From: Selaginella moellendorffii
Lineage: Eukaryota; Streptophyta; Lycopodiopsida; Selaginellales; Selaginellaceae
DNA: 64,000 nt
NCBI RefSeq assembly: GCF_000143415.4
Contig: NW_003314307.1
Span: 1,096,952-1,160,951 of the forward strand
Direction of reading: 5' to 3'
Part shown: in pieces, positions 1 to 11,649 of the stretch
Layout: the number at the start of each line of letters is the position of its first letter
Position numbering within the stretch: the stretch's first letter is position 1
Translations under genes and position numbers: made by a program
Notes under the pieces: model-generated
What the model was told of the DNA's origin: nothing
What the model saw: only the letters and a program-made list of their open reading frames with translations
Databases searched by the model: none

Positions 1-1640
1 GCCTAAAATATAGTCAAACTAAAAATAATTTTAGTGATTTTTACCATGTTTTACACTTTAAAGTATTGATAACATAATTCTATTTTCTATATTTTATAAA
101 TATAATATAATATAATATTATAATATAATTCTATCCCAATGCTACACAATCCTCATCTACAAAATCTCTCAATTCTAGGACAACTAGCTCTTCTAGTGGG
201 GTGTTTTCTTTAGGTGTTAAATTTTTAGTCTAGAAACCACTTGCCTATTCAGGAATATAGGATTTTCTTTAATCCAATATACTCTTAAACTTTTCTCTAA
301 TCAAGTTTATTCATAAATAAGTAAATTTCAGATGAGGATTAGGGTGTGGATATAGTTTACAAAATTCGTCCTTACTACATCTTAGATAGATTTCTAAAGG
401 TCCCACACACATTGAGACTGAAATAGTTTTGAATATCATCCTTCTTCAACCACACTCTTTAATATAGTTCTAGACTATTTCCATTGGGGAGTTTTTATAG
501 ACAATGAGAGTGGATCAAGAGTAAAAAGATCACAACTCACACTTAGACTTTTGGTCTTTACTTTACTGCTTAATGTTTATAACATGACCTTTCTCTAATG
601 TGGCTGTAGAATTTATTCCCACCACCAAGTAGCTTATGTTGAATATCTTGTATTATTATATTTAAACCTGATTTAAATTTACGTTATTATATATTTATTC
701 ATTAAATAAAAATTTAGTCTAAATTAAATTATTGAAATGTTCTTTTCTCACTTTTTTTTTGTTTATAATATTTCCTAGTCCTGAAAATATCGCCTATTGA
801 TTTTTTTTGTATTATTATTATTTGACATATTATTAAAATAAAAAACAATATTTAAGATAATATTATTATTTATTTTTCTAAATTTTCCAAAGAAAATCAA
901 GCTTTTCTACAAAATGCAACAAATTATTTTAATATTAATTTATAATATATATATATTTTTATTAATATGCTTGCTATAAATTTATCAATCACACTACTCA
1001 ATAAGTAGTAGATATCATAAGTGTAAAATTTTTAAATGCATGTTTTTCAATCAATGTATACTAAATCAACAACTTTATGAAAACACTTAATTAACATATC
1101 CAAAAAAAGAAAAAAAATCCTCAAGTAACTAATATAAGTAATTATTAATAAGGTGAGATATAGAAAAGGAATTAAAGAAGATAAGTTTCACTAAATGCAT
1201 ATTCTATTAGATGAACAGTAATATGTGGTAAAAAACATTAAAAACTAGTTATTTATTTCCTGATGTAAAAGTCTTTATTATTACTAATATTTATTTTTAA
1301 GCTTTATTACTTAAGCTAAGGGGTAAAGATAATATATATAAATCATATTTTATTAAATTCTACTAATTATAATTTGAATTTATAAAATTCAACAACAATT
1401 ATTAAAACATAAAAAAAAATTTGCAAGCATAACAGTAGCAAGGAGAGACATGCAGCAAAAAACTCATTGCATTGCATTCTTGCTTCTTGATGCCAGATTA
1501 TAAACAATAGATGCATATTGATTAGTAGCGATCAGGACTAATCGTAACGCCGGCAGCCTGCAAGAGCGGCCATTTAAGATGACAACTGAGCAAAAAGTCT
1601 CACAAGGAACAACATTAATGCCCACTCTGCTGGAGACTGG
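1..1640. other. AT-rich intergenic DNA, no gene seen
   Basis: Very AT-rich sequence with many short A/T runs and imperfect TA stretches. I see no open frame with family-like residues, no tRNA-like cloverleaf and no recognisable element end. Confidence 0.6.
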
Positions 1641-1658
1641 CAACGCGTTCCACCCAGT

Positions 1659-1666
1659 TTATAAGC
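1659..1666 (+). promoter_or_regulatory. Possible TATA box of the glycine-rich protein gene
   Basis: A TTTATAAG motif lies about 50 bases upstream of the ATG at 1712, a plausible TATA position if the leader is about 20 nt. Only the motif and spacing support it. Confidence 0.3.
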
Positions 1667-1711
1667 CGATCTCTCGATCAAAATCCCCAAGTGCTCCACT
1701 CTTTCATTCAT

Positions 1712-2251
1712 ATGGCAGCCACATTGCTTGCTGCCTGCTGCTACCTTCTCATCCTCTTCTTTGTCATGGTTGAATCGAGAGACAACAAAGAGTTCACTCC
1801 AGAGCTTCATCACCAGTGGGGAGGAAAGTTTCCTGGAGGTGGAGGTGGAGGCTATGGCTATGGTGGCAAAGGACCCGGTTATGGCGGACCGGGCTATAGT
1901 GGAGGCTATGGTGGCGGCAACCCCGGTTACAGTGGAGGCTATGGTAACAATCCTGGCTATGGCGGAAATCCCGGCTATGGTGGTGGCTATGGTAACAATC
2001 CCGGCTATGGTGGAACTTACAGTAATGGTCCTGGCTATGGCAACAATGGCGGCGGATACTCTGGAAGTTCCGGCTATGGCGGAAGCACTCCAGCCTTAGG
2101 TGGTGGTATTGGTGGGGGTCTACCCGGAACTTTCACTGGCTCAAGTGGAACTGGGGATGGATCTGTGGAAGGAACTACCATTCCAGATCATGGTACCGGA
2201 GGAGGGTACCCTGGAACTGGGAAAATCGATCCTTCTTCCACAAAGCCATGA
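1712..2251 (+). CDS. Secreted glycine-rich protein
   Basis: A 179-residue protein opening with a clear signal peptide (MAATLLAACCYLLILFFVMV, residues 1-20). A short charged linker follows, then about 90 residues of PGYGG / GGYGNN repeats rich in Gly, Tyr and Asn, ending in a Ser/Thr/Gly/Pro-rich tail. This is the layout of plant cell-wall glycine-rich proteins, whose tyrosines can cross-link in the wall. The start is the first ATG in frame; an upstream GTG at 1691 was rejected. No cysteine-rich C-terminal domain (class II GRP) is present. The exact role is unknown. Family call is firm on composition; orthology cannot be assigned because such repeats evolve quickly. Confidence 0.8.
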   Translation: MAATLLAACCYLLILFFVMVESRDNKEFTPELHHQWGGKFPGGGGGGYGYGGKGPGYGGPGYSGGYGGGNPGYSGGYGNNPGYGGNPGYGGGYGNNPGYGGTYSNGPGYGNNGGGYSGSSGYGGSTPALGGGIGGGLPGTFTGSSGTGDGSVEGTTIPDHGTGGGYPGTGKIDPSSTKP

Positions 2252-2339
2252 CGAATTTTTTCCTCCTCTGTAAGTTTTCTACCGTAATATAGTGAAATAT
2301 TTCTGTGGTGAAAAGTTGCTGTAAGTTTTGGAATGGAGA

Positions 2340-4181
2340 ATGGATCGACGACAATGTGTCGATCTCATCAATTCTTGCTCGACGCTGCCCATGGCGAAAG
2401 CCACCGAGGCCAAACTCTCTCCGAATTTACCGGACGTGTTCCTGAGTAACAGAATGATCCAAATGTATTCCAAGTTTCCTGGAGGCCTCGAGCACGCCAA
2501 AGCTGTGTTTGATTCCACCTCCTCCAAAAACATCTTCTCGTACGTTCTCCTCCTCTCGGCCCACACAAAAGAACCCGACGGCCTCGATAGCGCCACGTGG
2601 TTGTTCGACAGTATGCCATGTCACAACCTTGTCGCCTGGACCGTGATGCTTGCAGCATATACCGCAGCTGGGCATCTTGATTTGTCAATGCGAATATTTC
2701 ACTCAATGCCCGCATGGGATCTTGTAGTGTTAAATGCGATGCTAGCGATAATAAACGAGCACGGGAATATACCACGCGTTGAATCATTTTTCGGGTCTAT
2801 GGAGGCAAGGGATATTATTTCCTGGAATAGCATCTTAGATGCATATGCCAAAGCCGGGCATATGGGATCTGCAAAGAGCGTGTTTGATACCATACCACAG
2901 AGAGACATGGTGACGTGGACGACCATGCTGAATGTGTATGCCAAAGGAGGCTATGTTGCAGAGGCTGCAAGTGTCTACGAGAGCATGCCTGAAAGCGATC
3001 TAGTTTCGTCAACCATTATTATTACAGGATATACCCAATTTGGGTATTTTGAAAAAGCGAAAGAGGTCTTTTACTCGCTTCCATTATGGAATCTTGTGCT
3101 TTACAACTCCATGATCACTGCGTTTTCTCAAGCTGGCGAATTGGATCAAGCACGACGTTTGTTTGATTTGGCAGTGGAGAGAGACGTGATCACTTGGAAC
3201 GCCATAGAATCGGCATATGCTCATCACAATTGCCTCCAACAATCTCTTGAAATCTTTCGTAGAATGCCACAGCACGACGTGTTCTCTTGGAATATCCTCA
3301 TTGGAGCGTATTCCCAGCATGGCAAAGTAGCCGAAGCCGTCAAAAGTTTCAGTGGCATGCCCGAAAGGAATCTCACAACGTGGAACGCCATGCTATCAGC
3401 ATATACTCAAAACGGGCATCTTGAGCAGGCAAAGTGTATGTTTGACTCTATGCCTGAACATAGCTGCATAGCGGCAACAGCGCTGATTTCCACATACTCT
3501 CATTTCGGGTATATTCTTGAGGCAGAAACATTGTTTTGTGAGCTGGTTGACAAGGACTTAGGATGCTGGAATGCTCTTCTTTCCACATATGCCTCAAACG
3601 GGCATATGGGAAATGCGAGTAGAGTGTTTCACAGCATGCCTCTAAGAAACGTTGTTTCGTGGACGACGATGCTGGCTGGACACACACAGTACTCTCGCAT
3701 CACAACCGCAAAGAAGTTCTTTAATTCGATGCCTGACAAGAACTTGGTGTCATGGAGTGTGATGCTTGCAGCATATGCCACAAACAAGCTTCTCACGGCG
3801 GAAGCGCTGGAGCTTTTTGACAAGATGAAATCCTTGGAGCTTCCAGACGAGACTTGTTTTGTGCTTGCTCTTCTAGCTTGCAGCCATATTGGCAAAGCTG
3901 AGCTTGGCAAGTGTCTTTTGCTGTCCTTGGAAATGGATTTTGGCCTGAATGTGACAAGACAACACTACTGCTGCTTGATTGATCTGCTTGCTCGTATGGG
4001 GCATACAAACGATGCAAAGGAGCTGATCCAAAGTAGTCCATTTGTGCCCGAAGCTCTCGAATGGAGAAGCTTGCTTCGAAACAGTACTGCTGTTGCTGGA
4101 AACACCATCAAAATTGACTCTAGAGATGGATCGCAATACATCCTCCTTGCAAATATGTATACACAAACGGGGTTCCATTAA
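2340..4181 (+). CDS. PLS-class PPR protein, SS-rich, truncated E region
   Basis: An intronless frame of 613 residues made almost wholly of tandem roughly 31-residue PPR helical hairpins, with recurring units such as VVSWTTMLAGHTQ, AKSVFDTIP and YAKAGHMGSA. PPR proteins bind single-stranded organellar RNA, about one base per repeat; PLS-class members mostly specify C-to-U editing sites. Most motifs here are S-type repeated one after another (SS). A longer L-like motif (LELPDETCFVLALLACSHIGKAELGK) follows, then an incomplete E-like end (SQYILLANMYTQTG). No DYW deaminase domain is present, so if it edits it must recruit one. The N-terminus is not a strong targeting peptide. The stop lies 99 bp from the stop of the convergent PPR gene. 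Confidence 0.88.
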   Translation: MDRRQCVDLINSCSTLPMAKATEAKLSPNLPDVFLSNRMIQMYSKFPGGLEHAKAVFDSTSSKNIFSYVLLLSAHTKEPDGLDSATWLFDSMPCHNLVAWTVMLAAYTAAGHLDLSMRIFHSMPAWDLVVLNAMLAIINEHGNIPRVESFFGSMEARDIISWNSILDAYAKAGHMGSAKSVFDTIPQRDMVTWTTMLNVYAKGGYVAEAASVYESMPESDLVSSTIIITGYTQFGYFEKAKEVFYSLPLWNLVLYNSMITAFSQAGELDQARRLFDLAVERDVITWNAIESAYAHHNCLQQSLEIFRRMPQHDVFSWNILIGAYSQHGKVAEAVKSFSGMPERNLTTWNAMLSAYTQNGHLEQAKCMFDSMPEHSCIAATALISTYSHFGYILEAETLFCELVDKDLGCWNALLSTYASNGHMGNASRVFHSMPLRNVVSWTTMLAGHTQYSRITTAKKFFNSMPDKNLVSWSVMLAAYATNKLLTAEALELFDKMKSLELPDETCFVLALLACSHIGKAELGKCLLLSLEMDFGLNVTRQHYCCLIDLLARMGHTNDAKELIQSSPFVPEALEWRSLLRNSTAVAGNTIKIDSRDGSQYILLANMYTQTGFH

Positions 4182-4280
4182 GCAAACAAAAACTTCAAGC
4201 TATACCTTGAGATGAGAAGCTTGTGAAGTTCACGCTCCAGTGCTGACTAACCTGAGAACACTGTGCCCTGTGAAAGATAA

Positions 4281-6800
4281 TTAAGCAGCACAGAGCTGAA
4301 AACAATTACCAGCGTTTTGTTGCTTGATCGCTTCCACTCTCTGCTTCTCTTCCCACAGCCCGGCAGCTCCATATATATTTCCCATCAAAGTGTAACCTGC
4401 GAAGTCGCCACCATCAACTTCGATCAGCTTCTCGAAAGCCAGCCTTCCAATTTCCACATTCTTCCACTTGTGGCACGCACCGAGCACCGTCCTCCACGTT
4501 ACCGCCGTCGCCTTCCAAGGCATGGTCTTCACCACCGCCATCGCTGCGTCCAGCCGGTTGGCACGGCTTAGAATGTCGATGTAGCAGTGGTAGTGATCCA
4601 AGCTCGGACATGTAATCCTCTCGAAAAACCTCGTGCCTTCGTCTACCAGACCGGCGTGGCTGCAAGCCGTGAGGACGCAGATGAGAGTAACGTCGTACGC
4701 TGGAAGTCCCTGCTCTTGCATCTCGGTAAAGATCTGGAAAACCCGGTCGCTGTCGCTGTACCGAGTGTATCCTGCTATGAGCGACGTCCAGGTGATGGGG
4801 CTCGTCAAAACTTCCATGGAGTCGAATACTCGCTGAGCTCTTTCCATGATCCCAGACTTGGAGTAAAGATCCACCAGGCAGTTCCCCGTTACGATCTCGG
4901 TCTCGAATCCAAGCCTGAGAACTTCCGCGTGCATAGCTCTTCCCTGTTCCAAGTCCACCAGCTGGGTGCACGCCGTGACAACTGCTGCCAGGGTCCGAGC
5001 GTCTGGAAGACATGATCCTTGAGTGGACATGAGCGGGAGTATCTCGAGAGCCAGCTCCGCTTCCTTGTTCTCAGTGTAGCCCAGCAGGAGAGCAGTCCAG
5101 GAAACCACGCTGTGCCGACGCATCCTGTCAAACACTCGACGGGAATCCGCCATGCTCCCAGACTTGGCGTAAGCATCCACCAGAGTGTTGCTGACATAGA
5201 TGCCTGTGTCCCCGGAGCCACTCGTCTCGACTACTATGGAGTGCACGGCCATGACTTTGTCCAGGTACTTGAGCTGCTGCTTCTTCGTCATCTCCTCGTC
5301 AACCTCCTTTGCTAGCTCATTCTCCGCTAGACTCGAGCAAGCCTTGAGTGCAGCCACGAAAGTCAAGCAGTCGGGCTGGCAGTACCTCCGCATCGTGAAG
5401 AACAGCTCCAGGCATAGCTCAGCTTCGTCGTTCTCTGCGTATCCCATCAGCAGCGAGTTCCAGGCCACAACGTTGTAGCACGGCATTGTATCGAAGACCC
5501 GACGAGCATCCACCAAGCTCCCGCATTTCGAGTACACGTCTACGAGAGTGCTTGCCACGAACACGTCCGAATTGAATCCACCATTTCTCGCAGCCTGTGC
5601 ATGAATTTCCATCCCCCTTTCCAAGCTCTCGACTCTCACTTTCCTCCCGCCCGTAGGCTCCTCCTTTTCTTCTTGCTCCTCAGCAAGAGAACCGCAAGCC
5701 TTGAGAGCAACCAGGTAAACCGTTGCATCGGGCCGACACGAGCCTTGCTTCTGCATCCGAGAGAAAACCTCCAAAGCAAGCTCCGGCTCGGAATTCTCAA
5801 CGTACCCCAGCATCAAAGCTGTCCACGACACAGCATCGTGTTGATCCATCCTGCAAAACACCCTGTAAGCATCGATCATGCTCCCACACTTGGAATACAT
5901 ACTCACCAGTGTGCTCGCAACGTACACATCCTTCTCGAGCCCACAGCTCACGGCTTGCGAGTGTAGAGCCACGCCTCTTTGAAGCGCTTTCGTCTTTACC
6001 ACCCTGGCATCCACTCCGACCTTGGATCCATCTTCTTTGGCAGCTAGTCCCATGCAAGCCTTGAGAGCCGCTACCATTGTCCGAGACTCGGGTGCCAAGC
6101 TCATGCCCGAAAAGATTTCCAGTGCTAGCTCCTCATCACCACTCTCGGCATAGCCAAGTATCAACGAGCTCCAGCAAACGCTAAGCTCGTATGGCATCCG
6201 CTGGAAAGCTCGCCAGGCATCATCCATGCTGCCACACTTTGCGTAGAACTCCACCAAGCTGTTGATGACGAAAACGTTGTCACCACAGCCGGAGCTTTCC
6301 GCCTGGAAATGGATCTTCTTCCCTCTTTCCAGCGATCGAAGCTTGTTTCCAGGGGAATCTTGGATGGCCAGCGCGGTGCACGCCCTGATCGCAGCGAGAA
6401 AGCTTCTAGCGTCTGGATGGCATCCTTGATGCTGCATCTGGGCAAAGGATTCCAGCACCAGCTCGGAATACCTGCCGGTTTCCACAAACCCTAGCATCAG
6501 CGAGTTCCAGAGAACAGTGTCGTGCCTGGGCATCTGATTGAAGACCGTACGGGCGTCGGCCATGCTCTGGCACCTGGAATACATGCTTACTAGCGAGCTC
6601 GCCACGAAAATATCCGATGGATGGAGACAGTGGGCCTTGCTGTGGATGATTTTGGCGCTGTCGAGATCCCGGGCACTGCCGCACGCCTTGATCGCCGGGA
6701 GAAGCGCTGCATTGTGTTTCTGCCAGCATTGATCGATCTGTGGACGAGCCTGCTGCTTGTAGGCGGCGGAAAGAATCCTGGCGAGTCTCGATCGCCTCAT
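4281..6800 (-). CDS. PLS-class PPR protein, long, truncated E region
   Basis: An intronless frame of 839 residues. The ATG at 6800 gives a basic, serine/alanine-containing leader (MRRSRLARILSAAYKQQAR) typical of a mitochondrial or plastid presequence; an upstream TTG-started extension was rejected. The body is a regular P-L-S array with repeated L-type signatures (ALKACGSLAEEQ, HSQAVSCGLEKDVYVASTLVSMYSKCGS) and S-type signatures (VFDTMPCYNVVAWNSLLMGYAEN). It ends in an E-like segment (GDFAGYTLMGNIYGAAGLWEEKQRV) without E+ or DYW domains. By family it should be an organellar RNA-binding editing or processing factor. Several long linkers carry acidic insertions. A telo-box lies just upstream of the start. 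Confidence 0.88.
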   Translation of the reverse strand: MRRSRLARILSAAYKQQARPQIDQCWQKHNAALLPAIKACGSARDLDSAKIIHSKAHCLHPSDIFVASSLVSMYSRCQSMADARTVFNQMPRHDTVLWNSLMLGFVETGRYSELVLESFAQMQHQGCHPDARSFLAAIRACTALAIQDSPGNKLRSLERGKKIHFQAESSGCGDNVFVINSLVEFYAKCGSMDDAWRAFQRMPYELSVCWSSLILGYAESGDEELALEIFSGMSLAPESRTMVAALKACMGLAAKEDGSKVGVDARVVKTKALQRGVALHSQAVSCGLEKDVYVASTLVSMYSKCGSMIDAYRVFCRMDQHDAVSWTALMLGYVENSEPELALEVFSRMQKQGSCRPDATVYLVALKACGSLAEEQEEKEEPTGGRKVRVESLERGMEIHAQAARNGGFNSDVFVASTLVDVYSKCGSLVDARRVFDTMPCYNVVAWNSLLMGYAENDEAELCLELFFTMRRYCQPDCLTFVAALKACSSLAENELAKEVDEEMTKKQQLKYLDKVMAVHSIVVETSGSGDTGIYVSNTLVDAYAKSGSMADSRRVFDRMRRHSVVSWTALLLGYTENKEAELALEILPLMSTQGSCLPDARTLAAVVTACTQLVDLEQGRAMHAEVLRLGFETEIVTGNCLVDLYSKSGIMERAQRVFDSMEVLTSPITWTSLIAGYTRYSDSDRVFQIFTEMQEQGLPAYDVTLICVLTACSHAGLVDEGTRFFERITCPSLDHYHCYIDILSRANRLDAAMAVVKTMPWKATAVTWRTVLGACHKWKNVEIGRLAFEKLIEVDGGDFAGYTLMGNIYGAAGLWEEKQRVEAIKQQNAGNCFQLCAA

Positions 6801-6812
6801 CCATTTCCCTGC

Positions 6813-6825
6813 AAACCCTAAACCC
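6813..6825. promoter_or_regulatory. Telo-box pair upstream of the PPR gene
   Basis: AAACCCTAAACCC lies 12 bases upstream of the minus-strand ATG at 6800. Telo-boxes are known in plant promoters and leaders of translation-linked genes. See the finding on recurrence across the window. Confidence 0.5.
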
Positions 6826-7228
6826 TTCCCGTGGTTTTGAGTTCTATAATGGCCCTGGGCTTTAGCCTCTGCCACGTGGCTAACATAAAATTCAGCAAAT
6901 GTCACAGCTGCACAATAAGGAAGAGTTGCCGAACTTTCTGGGCTGCCAGATCCAGCCAATCTCAGCCGATGGGGGGTAATTGTAAAAGGGTTATTTCTTT
7001 AACCACGTGTTAGCAAATAATCATGCTGATGTTTGCTCCCGGCCAATGGGAGGTAGCCAAACCGTGTGGGGCAAGAGAGGAAGGCCCAGTGACACATGTC
7101 ACATGCAAATGTGTTGACCATGGCTGCACCTGTCGTTTGGGCATTGAGATCACTCAAGCAACAGTAGCAGCCCAAAAAGCCATGAGGAAGATCTGGCAAC
7201 TGGAGCAAGATCAATCATCCTCTTGGCA

Positions 7229-7289
7229 GTGGAGCGAGGTGTTGCAGCATCCGTAGTAGGTGGAGTGAGGTGTTGCAGCATCCGTAGTA
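7229..7289. repeat. 31-bp tandem duplication
   Basis: Two adjacent copies (7229-7258 and 7260-7289) of a 30-base unit beginning GTGGAGYGAGG and ending CCGTAGTA, period 31, differ at one base. It lies just upstream of the WRKY19-like pseudogene and looks like a recent slippage duplication. Confidence 0.85.
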
Positions 7290-7301
7290 CCTTCTCTACA
7301 G

Positions 7302-7754
7302 GACAAGGATGGTGGGCTCTTCCTAGGAATCAAGAAGGTTGTGGATGAGGGATTGTCATCAGCTCGCTGGATCAGCACCAGCAGCATCATGCCGGGTTTG
7401 CTACGGACCCAGGCATCTCTCCCGCAGAAGGAAGAATATCACTCTCACTTCGAGAACGATCCAGACCTGGACATCGACATGAGGACTGGTGCCGGATCTA
7501 ACAAAGCTCCCAAAACTTGCAAGTTCACAGGGTGTGGGAAGGGCACTCAAGGAGCCTAGGGGCTGTGCATTGCTCACGGTGGTGGTCGCCACTGCCAGAA
7601 AGATGGCTGTAGCAAGGGAGCCGAGGGGAGGACTGCATACTGCAAAGCTCATGGAGGTGGACGGCAGTGCCAGACTTTGGGCTACACGAAGTCCGCCAAG
7701 GGAAAGATGGACTTGTGTATCAGGCATGGAGGTAGGTGTATGACCAAAAGATGA
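7302..7754 (+). pseudogene. WRKY19-type Cys/His zinc-repeat protein, broken by a TAG
   Basis: One frame from a splice-acceptor-like CTACAG at 7296-7301 encodes a linker with a conserved-looking acidic DLDIDM patch. Repeats of the plant WRKY19-like family (CxxxGCxKGAxGxTxxCxxHGGGxRC) follow: CKFTGCGKGTQGA, then LCIAHGGGRHCQKDGCSKGAEGRT, YCKAHGGGRQC and a last degenerate unit ending LCIRHGG. A single in-frame TAG at 7557-7559 sits inside the first repeat, where the family has a coding residue. The frame then continues to a TGA at 7754. Family members carry six or more repeats and are presumed nuclear regulators. Only about 3.5 repeats remain and no N-terminal exon is seen, so this is most likely a truncated pseudogene. 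Confidence 0.72.
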
Positions 7755-9490
7755 AAGCTAAAGACTTTCCTGGACCCTCACTGAGTTTATTGATAACAAT
7801 GACCCTTGGCCTTAAGTCGAACTAAGCTGTTGTTTTTGCAACGCATTCAGAACCAGTTAGATCTACCAGGTTCAAGTTATAGTGCAAAGATCGTAAAATT
7901 CCAGGCTTATCAAAGTAGACAGAGTCCCTATTCTGTTGTTGTTAATGACCTGTGTGAATGTGACAGTACTTAACCACCATTCAAAATATAGAGTGAGATC
8001 GACTACTGTATCTATTCATGTTTGTCTCACCATGCTGCAATACCATTGACAATGTGAGTACCCCTGAAGCTTTAAGTGAACAGCTTTATTTTTAATGATT
8101 TACTAATAAAATTATCGACTTTACATAAACTTATTTTGTTTTATAAATTATTATAATCTTTGAATATTTAAGGTCAAAATTAACTTTTATAATTTAATTT
8201 AACAGCATTTATAAATATAATAAAAAAACTGTATGACCTGTTTAAATATCACTATAACAAATGAAACCTAGCACCAAGTGATGGTATATCAAATGTAGCT
8301 TGACTTAGTTTTATGAATGTGTAGGATCATGATCAAAGCTTTAAGTGCTAATATAAAAAAATAAAATAATTTCAACAATAGGAGTACATATTATATTTTT
8401 ATATGTCACCTTAACTATTTACAATCTAACTCATTATCAAAAAAACTAAAATAATGTATGCAGTATTTGATTAAGCAGTAATATTTTAAAATCTTTTTCC
8501 TAACTGTATAATACTATGGAATTACAGTTTCTATAGCATATATATGTACAAAAGATTTTGTTAGTAATTATTTTCTTGACTGGATTTGGTTAGTAATATT
8601 CTAAGTAAACCACATAATTAAATAATGTCTTGCTAATAAAAATAAGTAATAATTATTCTTAGTAATTATTCTCTTTTGTTTGATAAAATCTTAATATAAG
8701 TTTATCCCAAGTAAAAAATATAATTTACATATAACATATTATTAATAATAGAAATTTTATTTTTACTTTTTTCTGTGTAGATTATTTTTTAAATATATTT
8801 ATATTTCTAAATAATATTTTGTATCTTATATTTTTATTAATGAATATTTATTCTTACTTATGCCTAGGAATATATTTTGTTCTAAATATTTATATTATCA
8901 AATTTGCAAGAATTGAATTTTGTATTCACCTAACATTTACTGGGCATAATTCCCTCAATTCTTCTTTCAAAGTAGAATACAATTTTTTTTATATTATTCC
9001 AATTTTAGTTTTTAATATAATAAAATTATAACAATCAAAACAGTATTTTGCTAACTGGGCAGCTGGGCAAGTGCTAGTTCAGTCTTATGCTTTTTACCTT
9101 GTAAATAATATATAAATGAATGTATATTGTAGTATAGATGTATTTGCCAAGTGCTGTGGCCAAGGCCTATGAAAGCAAGTGGTTAGCATTCGCAACCATT
9201 TCTTTAACATGTATATATCTCATTTCTGTTTGTTTTTCTTCTGGATCTGAATAAATGATTGTCCAGCCACTATGATAAGCCTAGAAATATTTTGTGACAG
9301 TTATAGAAAGGATGAATAATAAGCTAAAGGGCATGGGCTGGGAATTGATGATCATCCTATTCTCAACATCTAAAGTTTTTGGAGAGGCTTGGGGGTCAAG
9401 CCATAGGGCTTCTATGGTTAGCAGAGATCCAAGAAAATATCCTACACATTTCATTTATGTCTAAATTGTTTTTCTTCTTTTTATAATAGC
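7755..9490. other. AT-rich intergenic DNA, nothing recognised
   Basis: AT content rises sharply after 8090. Short frames occur only by chance, and none resembles a protein family. No repeat ends are evident. Confidence 0.5.
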
Positions 9491-9499
9491 ATATGAGTT

Positions 9500-9740
9500 A
9501 AAGTTCTTTTGTTGATCTAGAGGAACATTAGAAAGAGGCACTATAGGTGGTGTAACTTGTTTTTGTGCACATACATAATTTTAGAAGATTAACTTGTTGA
9601 ATGTCATGTTGAATCTTATAAATTTATAATCCAACTTGTGGTCCAACTTGTAACAATCAATACAATCCCTTCTATTGGGCAAGAAGCCATTAATTGCACT
9701 ATAACTTTCATTATCATCCACTTATAAAATATAAAGTAGA
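9500..9740 (-). mobile_element. Small extra fragment of the minus-strand gypsy family
   Basis: This stretch resembles 10205-10440 of the larger element. Shared landmarks are an AGAGGAACAT-type start, GTTGAATSTTATAAATTT, GTCCAACTTG and a CCTTCTATTGGGCAAGAAGCC-like segment. It is a partial second copy of the element's integrase-side end, possibly a nested or duplicated tail. Confidence 0.5.
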
Positions 9741-10970
9741 AGATTTATAAATTTGTTTTCCCAATCTTATAGTATATGGTGAAAAAGATATATTACTTAC
9801 AACTAATATCATTTCATTATATATTTTTTTCTTTTAAAAGAGACAATATTATAGTATAGGAAAACAATCCTAGATCTTACATTCTACTATAAAGTGGCCT
9901 AAAAGCCCTATATTTTACACTAGCTAATATAGTGTTTCTCAAAGGGATATTGTGCCTCACCATGAAGCAATAGTGGGTATGTGTCCATAACTCATTTTTG
10001 AATCTATTGTACATCCATACATACACATTTTCTAGACTCACAATTGAGCAATTACTATAGTGCTCAAGTAATATTTGTAGACCTATGGAGCCATTTGTCT
10101 TGTCTAAAAAAAAGTAGTATATTTCACACCAAATATAATAGCATTCTATGCTTTCAAGTAGTCTTACCATGTTAGGAGCAAGATCAGATTAGAGTTCTCT
10201 CGTGGATGGGCTGAGATTTGGAGGAACATCAAAAGGAGGCATTGGTGGATCTGTAGGTGGTGCCAATTATTCCTGATCCTTTTATATGAAGCATTACAGC
10301 CATTGCACATGCACAATTTCTAAAGGGTCAACTTGCTAAACATTATGTTGAACTTCATAAATTTGCAGTCCAACTTGCCGCAATACTTGATATGGTCCTT
10401 TCCACTGAGTAAGGAGCCCTTTAGATAAACCATGTACTGTAAGATGGGTAAAACAGACTAACACCAAGTCATCCATTTTGTACTCTGTAGGTGGACAATG
10501 ATGGAAGTTTTAGCACCATTGTTGTCCCACTTGTACGTGGTCTAAGTGTTTGGCAGACTTTGCTTGGATAAGTGGAAGAATGTTCGTCAAGTACTAATCC
10601 CACGACTTAGCATCGGCATCTCAAGGCAATCATGAAGGTAAATCCAGTTCCATTGGTAATATTGGATCATGACCATATAAGAGTTTATATGGTGAAGCAC
10701 TAACAAAACTTTGCACCCCTGTAATATATACATACTAAAAAAACGGCAAATAACCATTCCAATCCGAATGCCAAAAGTTCATGTACTTCATGATCATTCC
10801 TTTGAATATCCAAACAAGCCATTACACCAAACTGTCTAATTAAGGATGATAAGCACTTGTGAAAGTGTGGTGTATCCCCAACCAAAACGTTAAAACATGA
10901 AATGCCTCAACCATAAATGCGGGACCATTATCCAAAGAATTTTCTCCAAACAAGAATGTTGGAACACCAC

Positions 10971-11240
10971 TCAATTGAGAAGGAAATATCTAACAGCAAT
11001 TATAGAGGCACTAACAAAAGCACCAACTTCCACCCAATGAGTCAAATAGTCAGAAGTAATAATAACATATTCATTGCTGACAGTCGATTGTGGAAAAGGT
11101 CCCATAATATCAAATGCCACCAACTCAAATAGATGGGAATTTGCAATTGACTCAAACTGTCCTTTTGCGGCACAAAAGGGAGTATTATGAGTTTGGCACA
11201 AAACGTAGCTACGCATATACCAGATAACATCATGTTGCAT
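10971..11240 (-). pseudogene. Integrase core fragment of gypsy copy 1
   Basis: The frame reads ..PFCAAKGQFESIANSHLFELVAFDIMGPFPQSTVSNEYVIITSDYLTHWVEVGAF. The DIMGPFP..N.YVIITSDYLTHWVE pattern is the integrase catalytic core around its first Asp. The rest of the core towards 10200 is frameshifted. Confidence 0.75.
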
Positions 11241-11649
11241 CTCCGGCTAATAGAAAAACCTGCGAAGCTTCTCAGTCATGCAACGATGTCCCATATGCCC
11301 ACTTAGAACAGAAAAATCATAATAGGCATAGAGAAACTGTGGAATAAAGAAGGAAGGCACCACTAGCTATAAAGGATCATAAAGATCCCTCCCCACAAAA
11401 TAAAGAAGGATGTCTTTAAGGCGATATTAAAAATGTAAATGTCGAAATGGAAAGTCATTAGCAATTGATATAGAATTCTCAAACCCACATGAAAGCCTTC
11501 AAATCCATGACTCAATCTTTTGAGTCTCGCAAACCTCATCAAAAGAAGGTAGATCTTGCTCTGCATCTTGTGGACACTGAACATCAAGTACAGCAACTGC
11601 AAATAGTATAGAGTCCTCGTCTAGAAAATCCACAAATGTTGGAACAATA

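Noticed and set aside
1691-1711. N-terminal extension of the glycine-rich protein
   Set aside because: It needs a GTG start; the ATG at 1712 opens a clean signal peptide.
6801-6959. 53-residue upstream extension of the PPR gene on the minus strand
   Set aside because: It needs a TTG start and covers the telo-box; the ATG at 6800 begins a good targeting peptide.
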